Source of the DNA: Kryptolebias marmoratus
Taxonomy: Eukaryota > Chordata > Actinopteri > Cyprinodontiformes > Rivulidae
Assembly (NCBI RefSeq): GCF_001649575.2
Contig: NC_051430.1
Span: 18,658,296 to 18,722,295 of the forward strand
Direction of reading: 5' to 3'
DNA: 64,000 nucleotides
Part shown: in pieces, positions 53,781-63,810 of the stretch
Layout of the letters: each line of letters starts with the position of its first letter
Numbering within the stretch: the stretch's first letter is position 1
Made by a program: the position numbers and the translations under genes
The notes under the pieces: model-generated
What the model was told of the DNA's origin: nothing
Databases searched by the model: none
Seen by the model: the letters and a program-made list of their open reading frames with translations, nothing else

Positions 53781-56700
53781 CTGTCAGTATATCCCGACCA
53801 CTCCACCAGTCAGACCATTCAGCCCAATGCGGCTCTGTAATTACACACTGAGATGACCGTCACTGACATCAGCATCACTGCAGGCATGTGCTGGAAAAAC
53901 AGAGAGAGTGAGAAACGTAAGGAGAGTGAGTGAGAGGTGAACTGATCAGAGAGGTGGGAGGAAAAGGCAGGAGACCCTCCTCTTTCCTGTGGAAGATTAG
54001 ACGGTGTGTGTGTGAACACATCTGGATGGGCTGGAAGAGTTGAAAGAACTGATGTGAGAATCAGTACAAACACAGGAAAAACTGAAGGCCATCACTGGAA
54101 AAGATGTCAGCTTGACACAGCAGCGTAGATTAGCACAATGAATGCAACTGGAGTACATTAGCAAGCCAAACGTCAGTCATCAAAGAGAAACAACCAACAA
54201 GTAAATAATAGCTCTGCGTCTCACTTCTTCATTCTGAAACATCTGCTAATAAACCATATTTTATTTTTCTGATAGAAGTAGAAGAAGGGCTATTATAAAC
54301 CCAGGCAGTGAGATATGTTGTCTTCTGAAGTGCATCATCTCAGTAAAAACCTACCGAATTCAAGATTACAGACTTTAAAAGTGCTTCCCAAACCACAAGT
54401 AGATGAATTAATTCTTTTATAGTTACCAAAGTAAACATGTCCATTTTTGGTAATAACTGATAAAGGTTTGGCTTTCTGGATGGTGGCTGTTAGAAAGTTT
54501 ATGGAGCTCTGAGCTGTTTTGTCTTGTGTCTCGTTCCTGGGTGATGAGGTGAGATATGTTGTACATGAGGCGAGACCCTGTCTGTCCCTGCGTTCTCTCA
54601 CCTCAGGGGCCTCGAGGCTCCAGTGTGGTTTTATTTGCAGCAGATCTTTGCAACACCTCACCTATAAAAAACATAACAGCTGTAGACTGGCTGCTTGGGT
54701 GCACTTGCTTCTCGGTTAAAACGGTGTAAAAGTTTGGATTCACTCTCAGCTCGGATCAATTATCTGACCAGCTGTCGTGGCAAGGCTGAACTTTGTTCTC
54801 ACCTGTAATTACAGGTGAATTTGTCCAGTCTGAGGGCTGCCCAGCTCTCATGCCTGCAGGTGTACGGGCAGAGAAGCAGTTCCAATGCAGACGTCTACCC
54901 TAATATTTAAACAAATCGTCTAATCAAAGAAACCAAAGACTTTGGGAAAGTGCAGAAAATGCAGGAGTTCAGATGTAGGTTTTCTGAGCAGATTACCTGG
55001 ATCAGATGACCAGACTGAGGGATTAATAAATCCTTATTTCTCTGTGGTAATTAAATATCTTTAAAGGCTGACTAATTGCAAAGAAGAATGTTTTTATTGC
55101 AAGCTGTCATTAAAATCTGAGAAACGATTGTAGTTATTTAGGAAAGTGCGGGTTCTTGTCAGATATTTATCTCTGCTTATCAACTCTGTCTACTGTTGTA
55201 CTTACAAATTTCTTACTGCAAACTTATTATACTAAAAGTTATTTTAATTCTTTGTCTTAAACATCAACAACAAAAACCTCTGTAGGTAGTGGTACTTAAC
55301 ACCACAGGTTTCTTACAATATTATTTATTTCTCCCCTTTTTGATTACTTGTCCCTGCGTTTAGTTGATTTAAATGAACCTGATATAAATTTTGGCATACT
55401 GATTTACTGAGCAGAATTGCACTGTGAGTTCAGAGGAATTAATTAACAAATATTAAGAATTTATGCCACCTGGTCTGCTGTAATATGAACAGTTACTAGA
55501 GTACGTTTAAACAAAAATTTCAGATTTGAAAAAAAAATCGCTAATAAAAAATGATTAGGTACAACAGTGGATGTCAGAGTTTTTGCTACAATGTATATCC
55601 ACAATAACTATTGATATTTTCTCAAAGTAATTTAAGATTTAAAAAAAAATTGAACTGTGAGTAAACAATATTAGAGGAGAGAAAGGAGGTGTCAAAAATG
55701 AGGAGGGCAGAATGAAAAACTGTGATCACAGCACTTCGGTTTGGATTTATTTTGGAGTCAAAATTCACTCAATAAGGAGAAAGCTTACTCAGCAATCAAA
55801 TGTCCTGAGCAGCCACCTTGTTCGGCTCAGCTTGTATGTGGAAGTCGTGTTCACTGTAAATGGACGGTGTGTTTATCTGAAGGCAGCAGCGGCAGCAGCC
55901 TCTGGTCTGAGCGCTGAGGAGACAGAGATAAACGCCTCCTCTGCCTGCCTGTCAGCACCTGGTCACTAATGATGCTGCAGAGCTGAGCTCAGCCAGTGGA
56001 CCCGACAGAGATGGATCAGGACTTCACACTGCTGTTTCTGCTGGCTGCAGTGTGTGATGTTTTCTTTCACAGCTGCTGCCAGAATATGAACTGTTATCTC
56101 CGGCAGAAAATTTAGACTTTGAGACAAATCAATTTGACTTGAGGAAGCCCTTCGTTTGCTGCTCACCCATCCTCTATCCAGGCTGTGAGGCCGAGCTGAA
56201 GGTTTCACTTGAGAAATCAAATACCCCGTTAAGGCCCGTCATTCTGTGGAGACCAAATAAAGTGGATGATGGGCTTCGATGGTCAGGCAGTCGGAGCAAT
56301 CTGAGTGTGTGAGCTAACAGAGCGATTAACATTAAGTTAACTTTTCATCTGTAAATATCAGTCATTAATCGTCTTGGGCAGTTTTTATCTTGCAAAATAT
56401 GCAGCTGCATTCGTCTTCGTTGTCCACTTGGTTTATGAGGCCCTCAGAGGGACAAGTGGGGATTTTTGGTCAGTAATAAAGTTGTGATGAAGCTGCTGCA
56501 TCAAACAGTTGTGCAGATTATTGATGCTTTTGTGAAATTCAAACTGAAAATGTTGTGTTCTCCTGAGTGCTGTCAGTTCACGTTAATGATTTCTCCTTCT
56601 GACCCTGTTCACACTTCTCTTGTGTTGGCTCCCAGAACTCTTCACTCAACTCATGTCTGCACTCCTGTGGCTCAGTTTTTACTTCACATTCCTTTGAACT

Positions 56701-59700
56701 TTTTGTTTTAACTTAAAGGTTTGTACAATCATTTTTATTTATTTCTTTTTGTTGTTTTGAAATTTCAAAAAATCAAGCAGCAATGGGAAGTAAGTGCAAA
56801 TTGAAGCCACACTACGACATTAGAAGTGCAATTTTTGACTGAGCTGGATATTTTTTCAGTCTGAATATGAAGTTTGATTAAGAGTTGAAAGTTGACACGC
56901 TGGACTCAGCTTCTGTGTTATTTGTTGATTGCAGTTGGTGCTTTAAATCAGAGGAAATTCAGGAGGACAAATTGTGTTGGGGCTTCTGCAGAGGGTTGCT
57001 GGTCTACACGTGAGACATGGAGGTCCCACTGCCAACGCTCATTAATAATGATAGCACCCAGCAATATGTTAGAAACACTGGGTTAGGATTTGTTTCAGAG
57101 CTGCATATTGAACTTCAAATTTGAACAAAATCAGTTCAAAATAAAAGATGTGATTTGAGGCCTTTTTATGGTTTTGGGACTTTTTCCACAACCACAATAT
57201 TCTTAAAAATCTCAGTCAAAAAAAGCTCAAACTCAGTGTAAAATGTCAATCAGTACAAAAAGCTTTAGTCTGTGTTGTGTCTGACGTTTAGGATCACATT
57301 ATTCTGTCTTCACTTACATTTCACAAAGGTGTCTTGTTTGTACTCGTGGTTGTACCTCCACATTACACATCATCAATAGCTCAGCCTCAACAGATCATCT
57401 TTCATGACCTCTTGAATACGCACAGATTCTGAGACTGGAAAAAGATAACTTTCTGCACTCGCATCTTGCTCCGCTTTTTCCGAGATTCAGCAGGAGCAAA
57501 GATCGTTCGGAGAAATGTTTGTAAACAAACCTCTAAACCGTGCGTGTGGGGGGGAAAGTGCAGCGAGACGGCTGATGTCAGCGCTGCCTCTGAACTCTCG
57601 GTGGGGGTATCGCTAATGAGGAGCTCTGACTCTGATTAAATACCGATGCAACGCGATCAACCCCCCCACTGGGACAATTAGTCCTCTGAGATCAAAGCAT
57701 GGATACAGTGTAATGATGTTGATGCTGGCCAACGGAGAGATGGATCACACATTAAGCATTTCTGTCGTCCTCTGTCTGCGTGCACACACACACACACACA
57801 CACACACCACGGGACTCACAGTTTGCTGATTCTGTCACATGAGGTGCAACAAAAGCAGGAGTCTTGCTGTTGTGTGATGGAAAGCTTCTGAGAGGTGTGT
57901 GTATGTGTGGGGGGTGGTTGGTTCTGCTCCAAATCCGGATTAATGCGTCATACAAGAGCTCGACACTTGAAAGTTCTTTATTTTAGAAGAAAAAAGGTGC
58001 TGCTTTGAGGGTAGAAACAAAAGGTATATTTTCTACCCGAAGCCTCTCTTTTGTAATTGAAAGCAGTCGTCTACACGACCTGAACTCTGCAGGAAAACTC
58101 AGCAGGATGTGCTTGTACACGTACAAACATACACACATCCCTTTGGTTTCCGCAGCCTTCGCCCCACGCAGACTGAAGCGTGCGTTCTCCTTGTCTCTGT
58201 GCAAAGCTCGGATTGGTACTGAAACATGTGGGAGAGGGCATGCAGAGCTCATGCCATAACATTTCAGTCTCAAGTTAGACGTGGTTTTAAAATTTCTACG
58301 CATATAATCCTCTGAGAAATGCCCCGGACCCTAAACAGTGAAACCATGAACACAGAGGTTGAAGAAGGGGAATAATTGGGTCAGTCTCGGTTTACTAGAA
58401 ACCATGTGTTCTGGGAAGTTTCTTTTGTTCGTCTTTGCCTTCTCTTCTTCCGTTGTTTGGGTAATCGCTCAACCATTAAGCTATCACATCCTAAGTTCAT
58501 GATCGCAAGCTCTCACTTCTCCGCTGATTCTGCAGCAGAGTACATCATCTGAAGTGAAGCCGTTTCGGAGGAGCGCGGCTCTCCTGCCTTGGCTCTGCAC
58601 TGCAGGTGCTATTTTATGGCTTCTTTTAGTTGAGCACTTGGCATAGCTGTGGCTGCAGGCCACTGCAAGGAAAGACATGCTTCCTGGTGGCTAATGAGGT
58701 GCCGAACCCCAGCCCCTTATTTGTTTTAGAAGCACCTGGGCCAACCACAGCCAGGCCGGGCCCAGACAATGGAGTCAGTCTAGCGTTTCCACTGAAGTCT
58801 GCCCATTCAAAACACCCAGAACCTCGAGACTCCCACACTTCATAAAATGAAAGAAAGACAGAATGCAAGCCGAGACTGCCCATTCTCCTCACATAAAGGA
58901 ACTATTGTTTTGTCTTTACGTGCCTTTCTGCCTAGCCTTGCAATTTTAAACTTCACTTAAAAAGAAACAAAGATGCTGCATACACCAAATGTCTGTCAGA
59001 AATAAGACACATCAAAACACACTCAAATGATTTCAGCTTCTCTTTTCTCCACAGACAGTTTGTCAGCTCACTCTGGTTCACAGTGAGGAACTTACCTAAA
59101 GGACAAACATTTTTAACAAAGCTATCTTCAGCGTCCATGTCACTGAATGGATTTTCTCTATTACACACTTGCAGACATTTAATGTCTGCTCATAAGATGT
59201 GTTTAGAGTCCTTTTTGTAACTAATTCAACAATAAACTAATTCCTTCTATTTTAATGTCATTGCCATTTTGCAAATTAAATTAACTGGAATACATCAAGC
59301 TGTTTAGATCACTGTCAGATTTAAAAAGACTATTTTTATTACTTGAATGCTGTGTTGCACTCGATAGGACATCAAAGACTGGATGAAAAGTGTCACCATA
59401 ATGTCATCCACTGGTTTGTAAACATTTATCTTAAACTCAAAAGTCATAGTCGTGGTGTTTTGAATCTGACTGAGATCCATGAATGAATGAAGCTCCTTGT
59501 TAACCTTGTTTAAATATACTTATTTAAAAAAATATATAATTTACTCTTAATTTAACGCACGTGGTATTTTCTTAATAGAGACTAGGACCTAAGAGAGCTA
59601 AGTTAAAACTTTTGCTAACAATGAAGGTTTAGTGAGAAGCATTCTCCCCCTGCTGGCCATCAGGTTAACTGCAGGTTCAACTCTGCATTGGCTTCATTTT

Positions 59701-62700
59701 TTTGGCTCAAGGAATCCAAACAGTTTCAAATCTAAGCCACATATTTGTTTGTTTCTATCTTTATCTTTGTCACAGATGGAGGGAACCAGCTCGTAGCTCA
59801 AGAAGCAGTGAGGAAACCCTCCTCTCTGCGGCGTCCCTCGGCACGGACAGGAGAGCCCATCTCAAGTAAGAACATGTTATAACCTTTATTTGACATATTT
59901 GATTCTGTCAGGTAATTAAAGCCATTTTCTGTTTTGCAGATTGTCTCAACTGCAGTCGAATCACAGCTTTACTGAACTCACTGGAGGCGAAGGTGAAGAA
60001 TCGCTGGGCGTTATGTTAGATCTGATTTAATCATCCGTGCCAATAAATTACCTGCGCTTGTTTTATGTCTCAGGTGCAGTTACTCACAGCGCCAGCCGCC
60101 ATTTCACATCGCCACCTTCAGAGTAAAGGAGGAACTGCTCCGGAGGCGTCGTTGATGATGGGAGCAGCTCCGGCTCAGGGAGCTCCTGGTGAGCAGGGAC
60201 CTGCAGGTAACCCATGTTGTGCCTAAATAAAACAATTTGAAGTTCAGGGTCTTAACATTCAAAAAAATACAGTTTTTGCTGCCTGCTCACTACCTGTTCA
60301 CCTTCACTTCATTACACACACTTGTTTCCTTTCAGAAAAGCAAGATGTTACTTAGAGCTATAATATGATCATTTCATTCATTTTTTACTTTAATGATGTA
60401 AGTTTTCATGACCTAAGACAGTACTTGTGAAAATAGGCGCGGTGCGGACTTCTGCTGCGACCAAAAATTACACCCAGAAATTACACGCTTGTTCTGGATT
60501 TCTTTTGCAGCAGACATCTTCGCAGTCAGACTAAATATTTTTGACTCTGTGGGAGCAGAAAGCTGCAACAAGCAGATGTGCATTTGCAGAGCTGTTGTTT
60601 CCACGTGCCAGAATGTCGAAGCAGTGGAGCCAGACTGTTTGCAACAAGTGACAACAGCGTTAAGAAGTTACATCTGACTATGAAAGAGAAACTGTAGGAA
60701 GAGTTTAATTCCGAAATGACAAGTGTGAAATAAGCGTCTTAGTCTAAATTACTGGGTGTGGGGTAATTCATCAGACTTCACATGTCTAAGACATTTTATT
60801 GCCTGCCTTTAATGTTGGCAGGAGATAATGTAATTGCTTGTGTTTGTATGTCTATTAGTAAAACCACTGGAGGGATTTTAATAAAACTCTAAGAAAATAA
60901 TCATAAATGTACATCTACTATTGGAGTCAACACAATTCAAATTGCCACCACAGCTAATGGACCTTAGCCAACACAAAAATGAGTTTAACTTAATCTATTT
61001 TACAAATATTGTGCTAAAATTTGGTGTGGTAGTAGCTGAGAGTCATGCCCAACACATACACTGAGCGCTAACTGATTGTGCGAGATCTTTGTGTAAAGCT
61101 TTGGCATTCAAGGCCGCAGGCGATATGTTTTCATATCAGTTTTTATAGTTTTTATATCTGTTACTGTTTATTTCCCTTTTTGCTGTATTATTCATTAAAA
61201 TCTGCAAAGAGAATTTGACTTGTCATTTTTAGAAAGGAATTGATTCAAAATGAGTGGCTCATTTGGAAATTGTATTCAGCATTTTGGAAATGAATTTTCA
61301 ATCTTCCCTAAAGCTGACCTAAATGCAGCAGTGGCAGCACTCTTACGTGAACAGAAATGCTCTTACACATCCTCATCTCCAGGTGGTTTGAGTTCAGATT
61401 TTTTTCACAGATATAAACTTCTTAATTAAGGCAACTCTCTCGTTTCATTTCAGGTCCTCAGGGTGAAAAGGGGAGAGATGGGCTTCCTGGCAGAGATGGT
61501 AAGTTTGTAATTGTAGTTTTAGTTGATGTCAGGCCGTTTAAGATGTAAACCAGCTTCATGATTACTCGTCATGAGGGTTTTTTTTTTTTGCTTTTCTTAA
61601 AGGAAAGCCAGGGTCTCGAGGGCTGCCAGGTCCCAACGGGCCCCCGGGGGACACTGGGGCCAGGGGTCCATCTGGAACGCCCGGCTCAAAGGGACCCTCA
61701 GGACCGGCAGGTAAGAGTGGACCATGAAGATTATTGACAGTTGTGAGATTAGATTAACTGAACCTTGTCCTGCTGGGTGTTTACACAGGTTGTCAGCAGG
61801 TCTGCAGGTTGTGTGTGTGTGTGTGTCTGCATTTGTTTACCTATACTTACTTTGTTGTCAATAGAAGAAGACGTTTGAATGGATTACTGCTGACCAAAGA
61901 TCAGTGAAAACAACAGAGATCTGACCTGAGATGTCCAGAGTGGTTTCTTTTTTACTCAGACCTCTCAGTCGTCCACAGACCCTGCAGTGGCAAAAGCCTG
62001 AACATTCCAGCGGCCTTTGAGGTCGCCTAGTTACTCACTGGAATTTGCATTTTATTGGCCTGCATTTAAGATTATATGTTTCTAAAAGTATTGTTTTATA
62101 AATACTCGTGTCTTGTTGTTCACGGTCATCAGCCAAAACAAAAACTAAATCATAAACTCCTTGCGTTAAATCCGCCGCTCTCTGGTTCTGTACAAATAAT
62201 GAATGACCTGTTGGGGGAAATAGTAAATCTACCATCAGCTGCAATTTCAGTGACGAACAAAGTAAATGGCGAGTACGAGTGCGTCACAACATCTGCTCTT
62301 GCTATCGTCGGTTATTCCTCTGGTCTGGATCAGTCTCACATATGAACCTCGCTCTGTGTAAAAATGAGATTTAGAGCGAAACTTGAACTACAAACCCACT
62401 TACTGAGCAGCTCTGTGTGACTTCAGTTTAAGAAAAAAAAAAAAAAAGCCTGAGCCATATACGTATACAAATCCCAGCTCCTTATGATTTCCATATGCCT
62501 GTGGTGTTTCTGTTTTTTCTGTCTCCATTACTTCATAAGTACCCAAAAGCAGAGCTGCGATTTTCCCATTGTGCTGATTTTCTTTTCAGTCTGAAGTGAA
62601 AGATAAACACAGAAAAGCAATATGACCAGTGTCATGTAAAAATGAGTCAAATATGGGAGAAAAGTTTACTTTGTGCAGCAAGTATCTGCTCACATTTTGT

Positions 62701-63713
62701 CACAGCATCCCCCAGATTTCGGGAATCCGGGGAACATTATTTCTCGGGAAAAATGGTTTTCTCTAAATGTGTTGCGTGGACTTTAAAGGGTCAGCTGGGA
62801 CATTATTGTGACCCACTGTGCTGCGGATGGCTTCTGGTCTCCAAGAAGCAAACCAAACACGGTCAGCTGCGCTGCAACACTTTGGCAAAGTTCAGTGAAA
62901 ACAGGCCGCGGAGAAGTCATATCTTGGCTGTAATAACATCGTATAGAAATGCAGCAGTTACTGGACCGTAGCTGCGAGTTTCATCAGTGGACAAATAGAA
63001 AGGTGCTGAGTGTTGATGTGACAGAGGGAGGAAGGTGGTGACCTCAGAGAGGTCAGATGATGTGTTGAGCTTTCTTTTTCACCCTTAAATTACTTACTGA
63101 GGGAGGTCGGAGGGACACTTTCCCCCGACTGCTTCAGTTACAGGCTTTTATGGATAGAAACACAAAAACAAGTGGCATGCATGCTGGGAATATTCAATTT
63201 ACAGTGAACCTTGTGCCAGTAACATTGCGCAGAGTTTACCTCGGTTTATTTCAGTTTCTTTGTGTCACTGAGTTCCCAGCAGCCGACCATTAATGACCCT
63301 CTTGTTAATTACACAGAAACAAAGTCAGACGGTTCACACAATCCCACCTGCTTCTTGGATCCCCTGATTTTCCTCCACATGTGGACAATTAGACGTCCAC
63401 TTAATCAGACACTATTATGTTACTTCATCACTTTCTCTAATATTTTCCCTCTCTGGTCTTTGTTGTGGTTTATCCTCCATTCAGGACATCACTAAGTCAT
63501 TTTGCAGTCTGCCATGTGCTCTGACAGTTTACGATTTTGACATGTGCCGTGTATCTGTCACTACGGGAGTTTTTCATTTTTCGTCCACTCTCTCAGGCCC
63601 TCGTGGTCCACCGGGACTCCCAGGAGAGAGAGGTCTTCCAGGCCTGCCTGGGCCACCGGGACCACCCGGCCCCCCAGCGCCAGCCAGCGCCCGCATCCCA
63701 GAACCCGACCACA
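24208..63713 (+). CDS. emid1: EMI-domain and collagen-domain secreted protein, EMID1-like (3' partial, 9 exons visible)
   Basis: Secreted matrix protein of the EMID1/COL26A1 family. Exons are 24208-24383, 29582-29695, 30501-30604, 59776-59865, 59940-59992, 60074-60206, 61454-61498, 61603-61710 and 63597-63713. They join in phase to 313 residues plus one base. Order: signal peptide, EMI domain with seven cysteines, a linker with a CLNCS motif, then collagen repeats ending [11 protein letters not shown]. The ATG at 24208 was chosen because it opens a signal peptide in a strong start context. The EMI domain lacks the two-residue insertion I associate with COL26A1, and the segment after the first collagen block ([12 protein letters not shown]) resembles EMID1. 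COL26A1 remains the alternative. The rest of the collagen and the C-terminal coiled coil lie past the window. Confidence 0.8.
24384..29581 (+). other. emid1 intron 1 (5.2 kb)
   Basis: No additional exon was recognised. Apart from the inverted-repeat element at 27631-28093, the sequence appears unique, with mixed pyrimidine-rich stretches around 24480-24740 and 26280-26720. Short open frames here have no recognisable domain. Confidence 0.65.
27631..28093. mobile_element. Inverted-repeat DNA element (MITE-like), family A copy 1
   Basis: The left end (around 27636, agtcctgtggaaaagtcttg) matches the reverse complement of the right end (around 28065-28092, agttctatgcaaaactcttg). The element is about 460 bp long and lacks a transposase, so it is non-autonomous. 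A related left end occurs at 63811. Boundaries are approximate and no target-site duplication was verified. Confidence 0.65.
29582..30604 (+). other. emid1: emid1 exons 2-3: EMI domain
   Basis: Exon 2 (29582-29695) starts [19 protein letters not shown] and supplies four cysteines. Exon 3 (30501-30604) has [12 protein letters not shown], then [14 protein letters not shown] with three more. The spacing of seven cysteines and the CC pair fit the EMI fold. NGT in exon 2 is a possible N-glycosylation site. The 805-bp intron between them (29696-30500) shows nothing recognisable. Confidence 0.88.
31785..31833. repeat. Short tandem repeat, 20-nt unit, about 2.4 copies
   Basis: The unit gccaccacagaacttgatac occurs twice in perfect tandem (31785-31804 and 31805-31824), followed by the first nine or so bases again. 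Confidence 0.9.
33381..33400 (+). other. G-quadruplex motif
   Basis: The sequence ggggtggggtggggtggggg has four G-runs of 4-5 separated by single T loops. It lies on the emid1 sense strand, so it would also be present in the pre-mRNA. Confidence 0.75.
34250..34815. mobile_element. Foldback/MITE-like element, family B copy 1
   Basis: Terminal inverted repeats of about 50 bp are visible. The left end starts near 34273 (tgtggaaaggctataaac). The reverse complement of the right end near 34792 reads tgtgaaaaggttataaac. Both continue into ttaatatcttacctgtt. There is no coding capacity. Weaker similarity extends to about 34250 and 34815. Confidence 0.75.
38505..38596. repeat. (ATCC)23 microsatellite
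   Basis: Ninety-two bases of uninterrupted ATCC, 23 units. It adjoins the LINE fragment and is best read as the expanded (GGAT)n tail of that element on the minus strand. Confidence 0.95.
38597..39160 (-). mobile_element. LINE 3' end fragment, minus strand
   Basis: This sequence resembles, in reverse, a fish non-LTR retrotransposon 3' end that I recognise from its characteristic stretches, for example ggggatcccagggctttccc near 38698 and cagatacttgaactc near 39098. Its tail is the ATCC array. It is degenerate and truncated. The family name is not assigned. A related copy sits on the plus strand at 50520-51023. Confidence 0.7.
40465..40941 (+). other. Unidentified 158-codon open frame in emid1 intron 3
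   Basis: An ATG-initiated open frame without a recognisable domain, signal peptide or repeat. It is longer than most open frames in this AT-rich intron. The region also contains a Hox/Pbx-like stretch (gattggttgataaatcc near 40461). It could be chance, an unrecognised exon or a conserved noncoding element. No function is proposed. Confidence 0.15.
46030..46270 (+). repeat. Interspersed repeat family C, copy 1
   Basis: The core around 46093-46175 (gctaaaatctggcgtgg, then gagcactaactgatggtgc) matches the sequence around 61013-61087 (gctaaaatttggtgtgg, then gagcgctaactgattgtgc). The following gagcaaaatggctataac near 46212 is typical of this fish repeat as I remember it. No coding capacity is seen. 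Confidence 0.6.
50520..51023 (+). mobile_element. LINE 3' end fragment, plus strand, degenerate
   Basis: Two frames carry reverse-transcriptase C-terminal remnants: [14 protein letters not shown] near 50680-50720, and [26 protein letters not shown] and QLRWFRHL within 50780-50940. The reading frame changes between them and the usual segment after the last motif is missing, so the copy is dead. It ends in a short (ATGG)n tail at about 51011-51023. Its orientation is opposite to that of the fragment at 38597-39160. Confidence 0.8.
51497..51548. repeat. Short direct repeat
   Basis: The stretch accagatgtttttggttt occurs twice, starting near 51496 and near 51529, separated by about 15 bp. Confidence 0.7.
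52890..53420. mobile_element. Foldback/MITE-like element, family B copy 2
   Basis: The ends near 52898 (ggttctgtgcaaaagttatg) and 53410 (reverse complement ggttctgctgaaaggttata) are related to each other and to copy 1. An internal segment around 53180-53290 matches 34385-34480 in reverse, whereas the centre (cctgcaggaagtgcc near 53080) matches 34531 in direct orientation. Confidence 0.65.
53732..53778. repeat. (CA)n microsatellite
   Basis: Forty-seven bases of uninterrupted CA dinucleotide, about 23 units. Confidence 0.97.
54799..54818. promoter_or_regulatory. 20-bp perfect palindrome with two E-boxes and a homeodomain core
   Basis: The sequence tcacctgtaattacaggtga equals its own reverse complement. 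It contains CACCTG and CAGGTG, the E-box type bound by ZEB and Snail factors, flanking TAATTA, a homeodomain core. Any regulatory role is inferred. Confidence 0.4.
57783..57807. repeat. (CA)n microsatellite
   Basis: Twenty-five bases of uninterrupted CA dinucleotide. Confidence 0.95.
59776..60206 (+). other. emid1: emid1 exons 4-6: linker after the EMI domain
   Basis: Exon 4 (59776-59865) is basic and Ser/Pro-rich. Exon 5 (59940-59992) encodes [17 protein letters not shown], a short probable coiled coil with a Cys pair. Exon 6 (60074-60206) finishes the linker and begins the Gly-X-Y repeats (GAPGEQGPA). Coding density returns here after the 29-kb intron. Confidence 0.82.
60207..61453 (+). 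other. emid1 intron 6 (1.25 kb)
   Basis: It separates the first Gly-X-Y codons in exon 6 from exon 7. It contains repeat family C copy 2. Nothing else was recognised. Confidence 0.7.
60845..61110 (+). repeat. Interspersed repeat family C, copy 2
   Basis: It shares with 46030-46270 the segment from gctaaaat to the motif ctaactgat (61013-61087), in the same orientation. The upstream part (aaaaccactggagggatttt near 60860) is a fish-repeat-like stretch not seen in copy 1. Confidence 0.55.
61711..63596 (+). other. emid1 intron 8 (1.9 kb)
   Basis: It separates collagen exons 8 and 9. It contains a (GT)8 tract at 61811-61826 and an A-run near 62430. No exon or repeat element was recognised. Confidence 0.7.
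61811..61826. repeat. (GT)8 tract
   Basis: Sixteen bases of uninterrupted GT dinucleotide. Confidence 0.9.
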
Positions 63714-63810
63714 GTAAGACCCAGGACAGCAGTTCCACTTCTTACAACCGCAATGACAAAAGTTCAAGACTTTTAGTTTGTATTTATCCTAGATATTAGA
63801 ACTAAATTAC

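Larger units (their letters stand above)
30605..59775 (+). other. emid1 intron 3 (29.2 kb)
   Basis: A single intron separates the EMI exons from the linker and collagen exons. Junctions on both sides are phase 1 (GAG GAA G | AT GGA). Within it I see two LINE fragments, two copies of inverted-repeat family B, one copy of repeat family C, several simple repeats and no nested gene with convincing coding signal. Stretches 30605-34249, 34816-38504, 39161-46029, 46271-50519, 51024-52889 and 53779-59775 hold nothing else recognised beyond the entries listed separately. Confidence 0.75.
61454..63713 (+). other. emid1: emid1 exons 7-9: first collagen block
   Basis: Exons 7 (45 bp), 8 (108 bp) and 9 (117 bp) are all multiples of 9 bp, as in fibrillar-type collagen genes. 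With exon 6 they give 29 uninterrupted Gly-X-Y triplets, ending in three GPP triplets. The block stops at APAS, followed by a non-collagenous segment ending in PEPDH. The donor after 63713 is in phase 1, so further exons follow beyond the window. Confidence 0.88.

Noticed and set aside
63561..63767. Minus-strand open frame over collagen exon 9
   Set aside because: It is the antisense shadow of Gly-Pro-rich codons.
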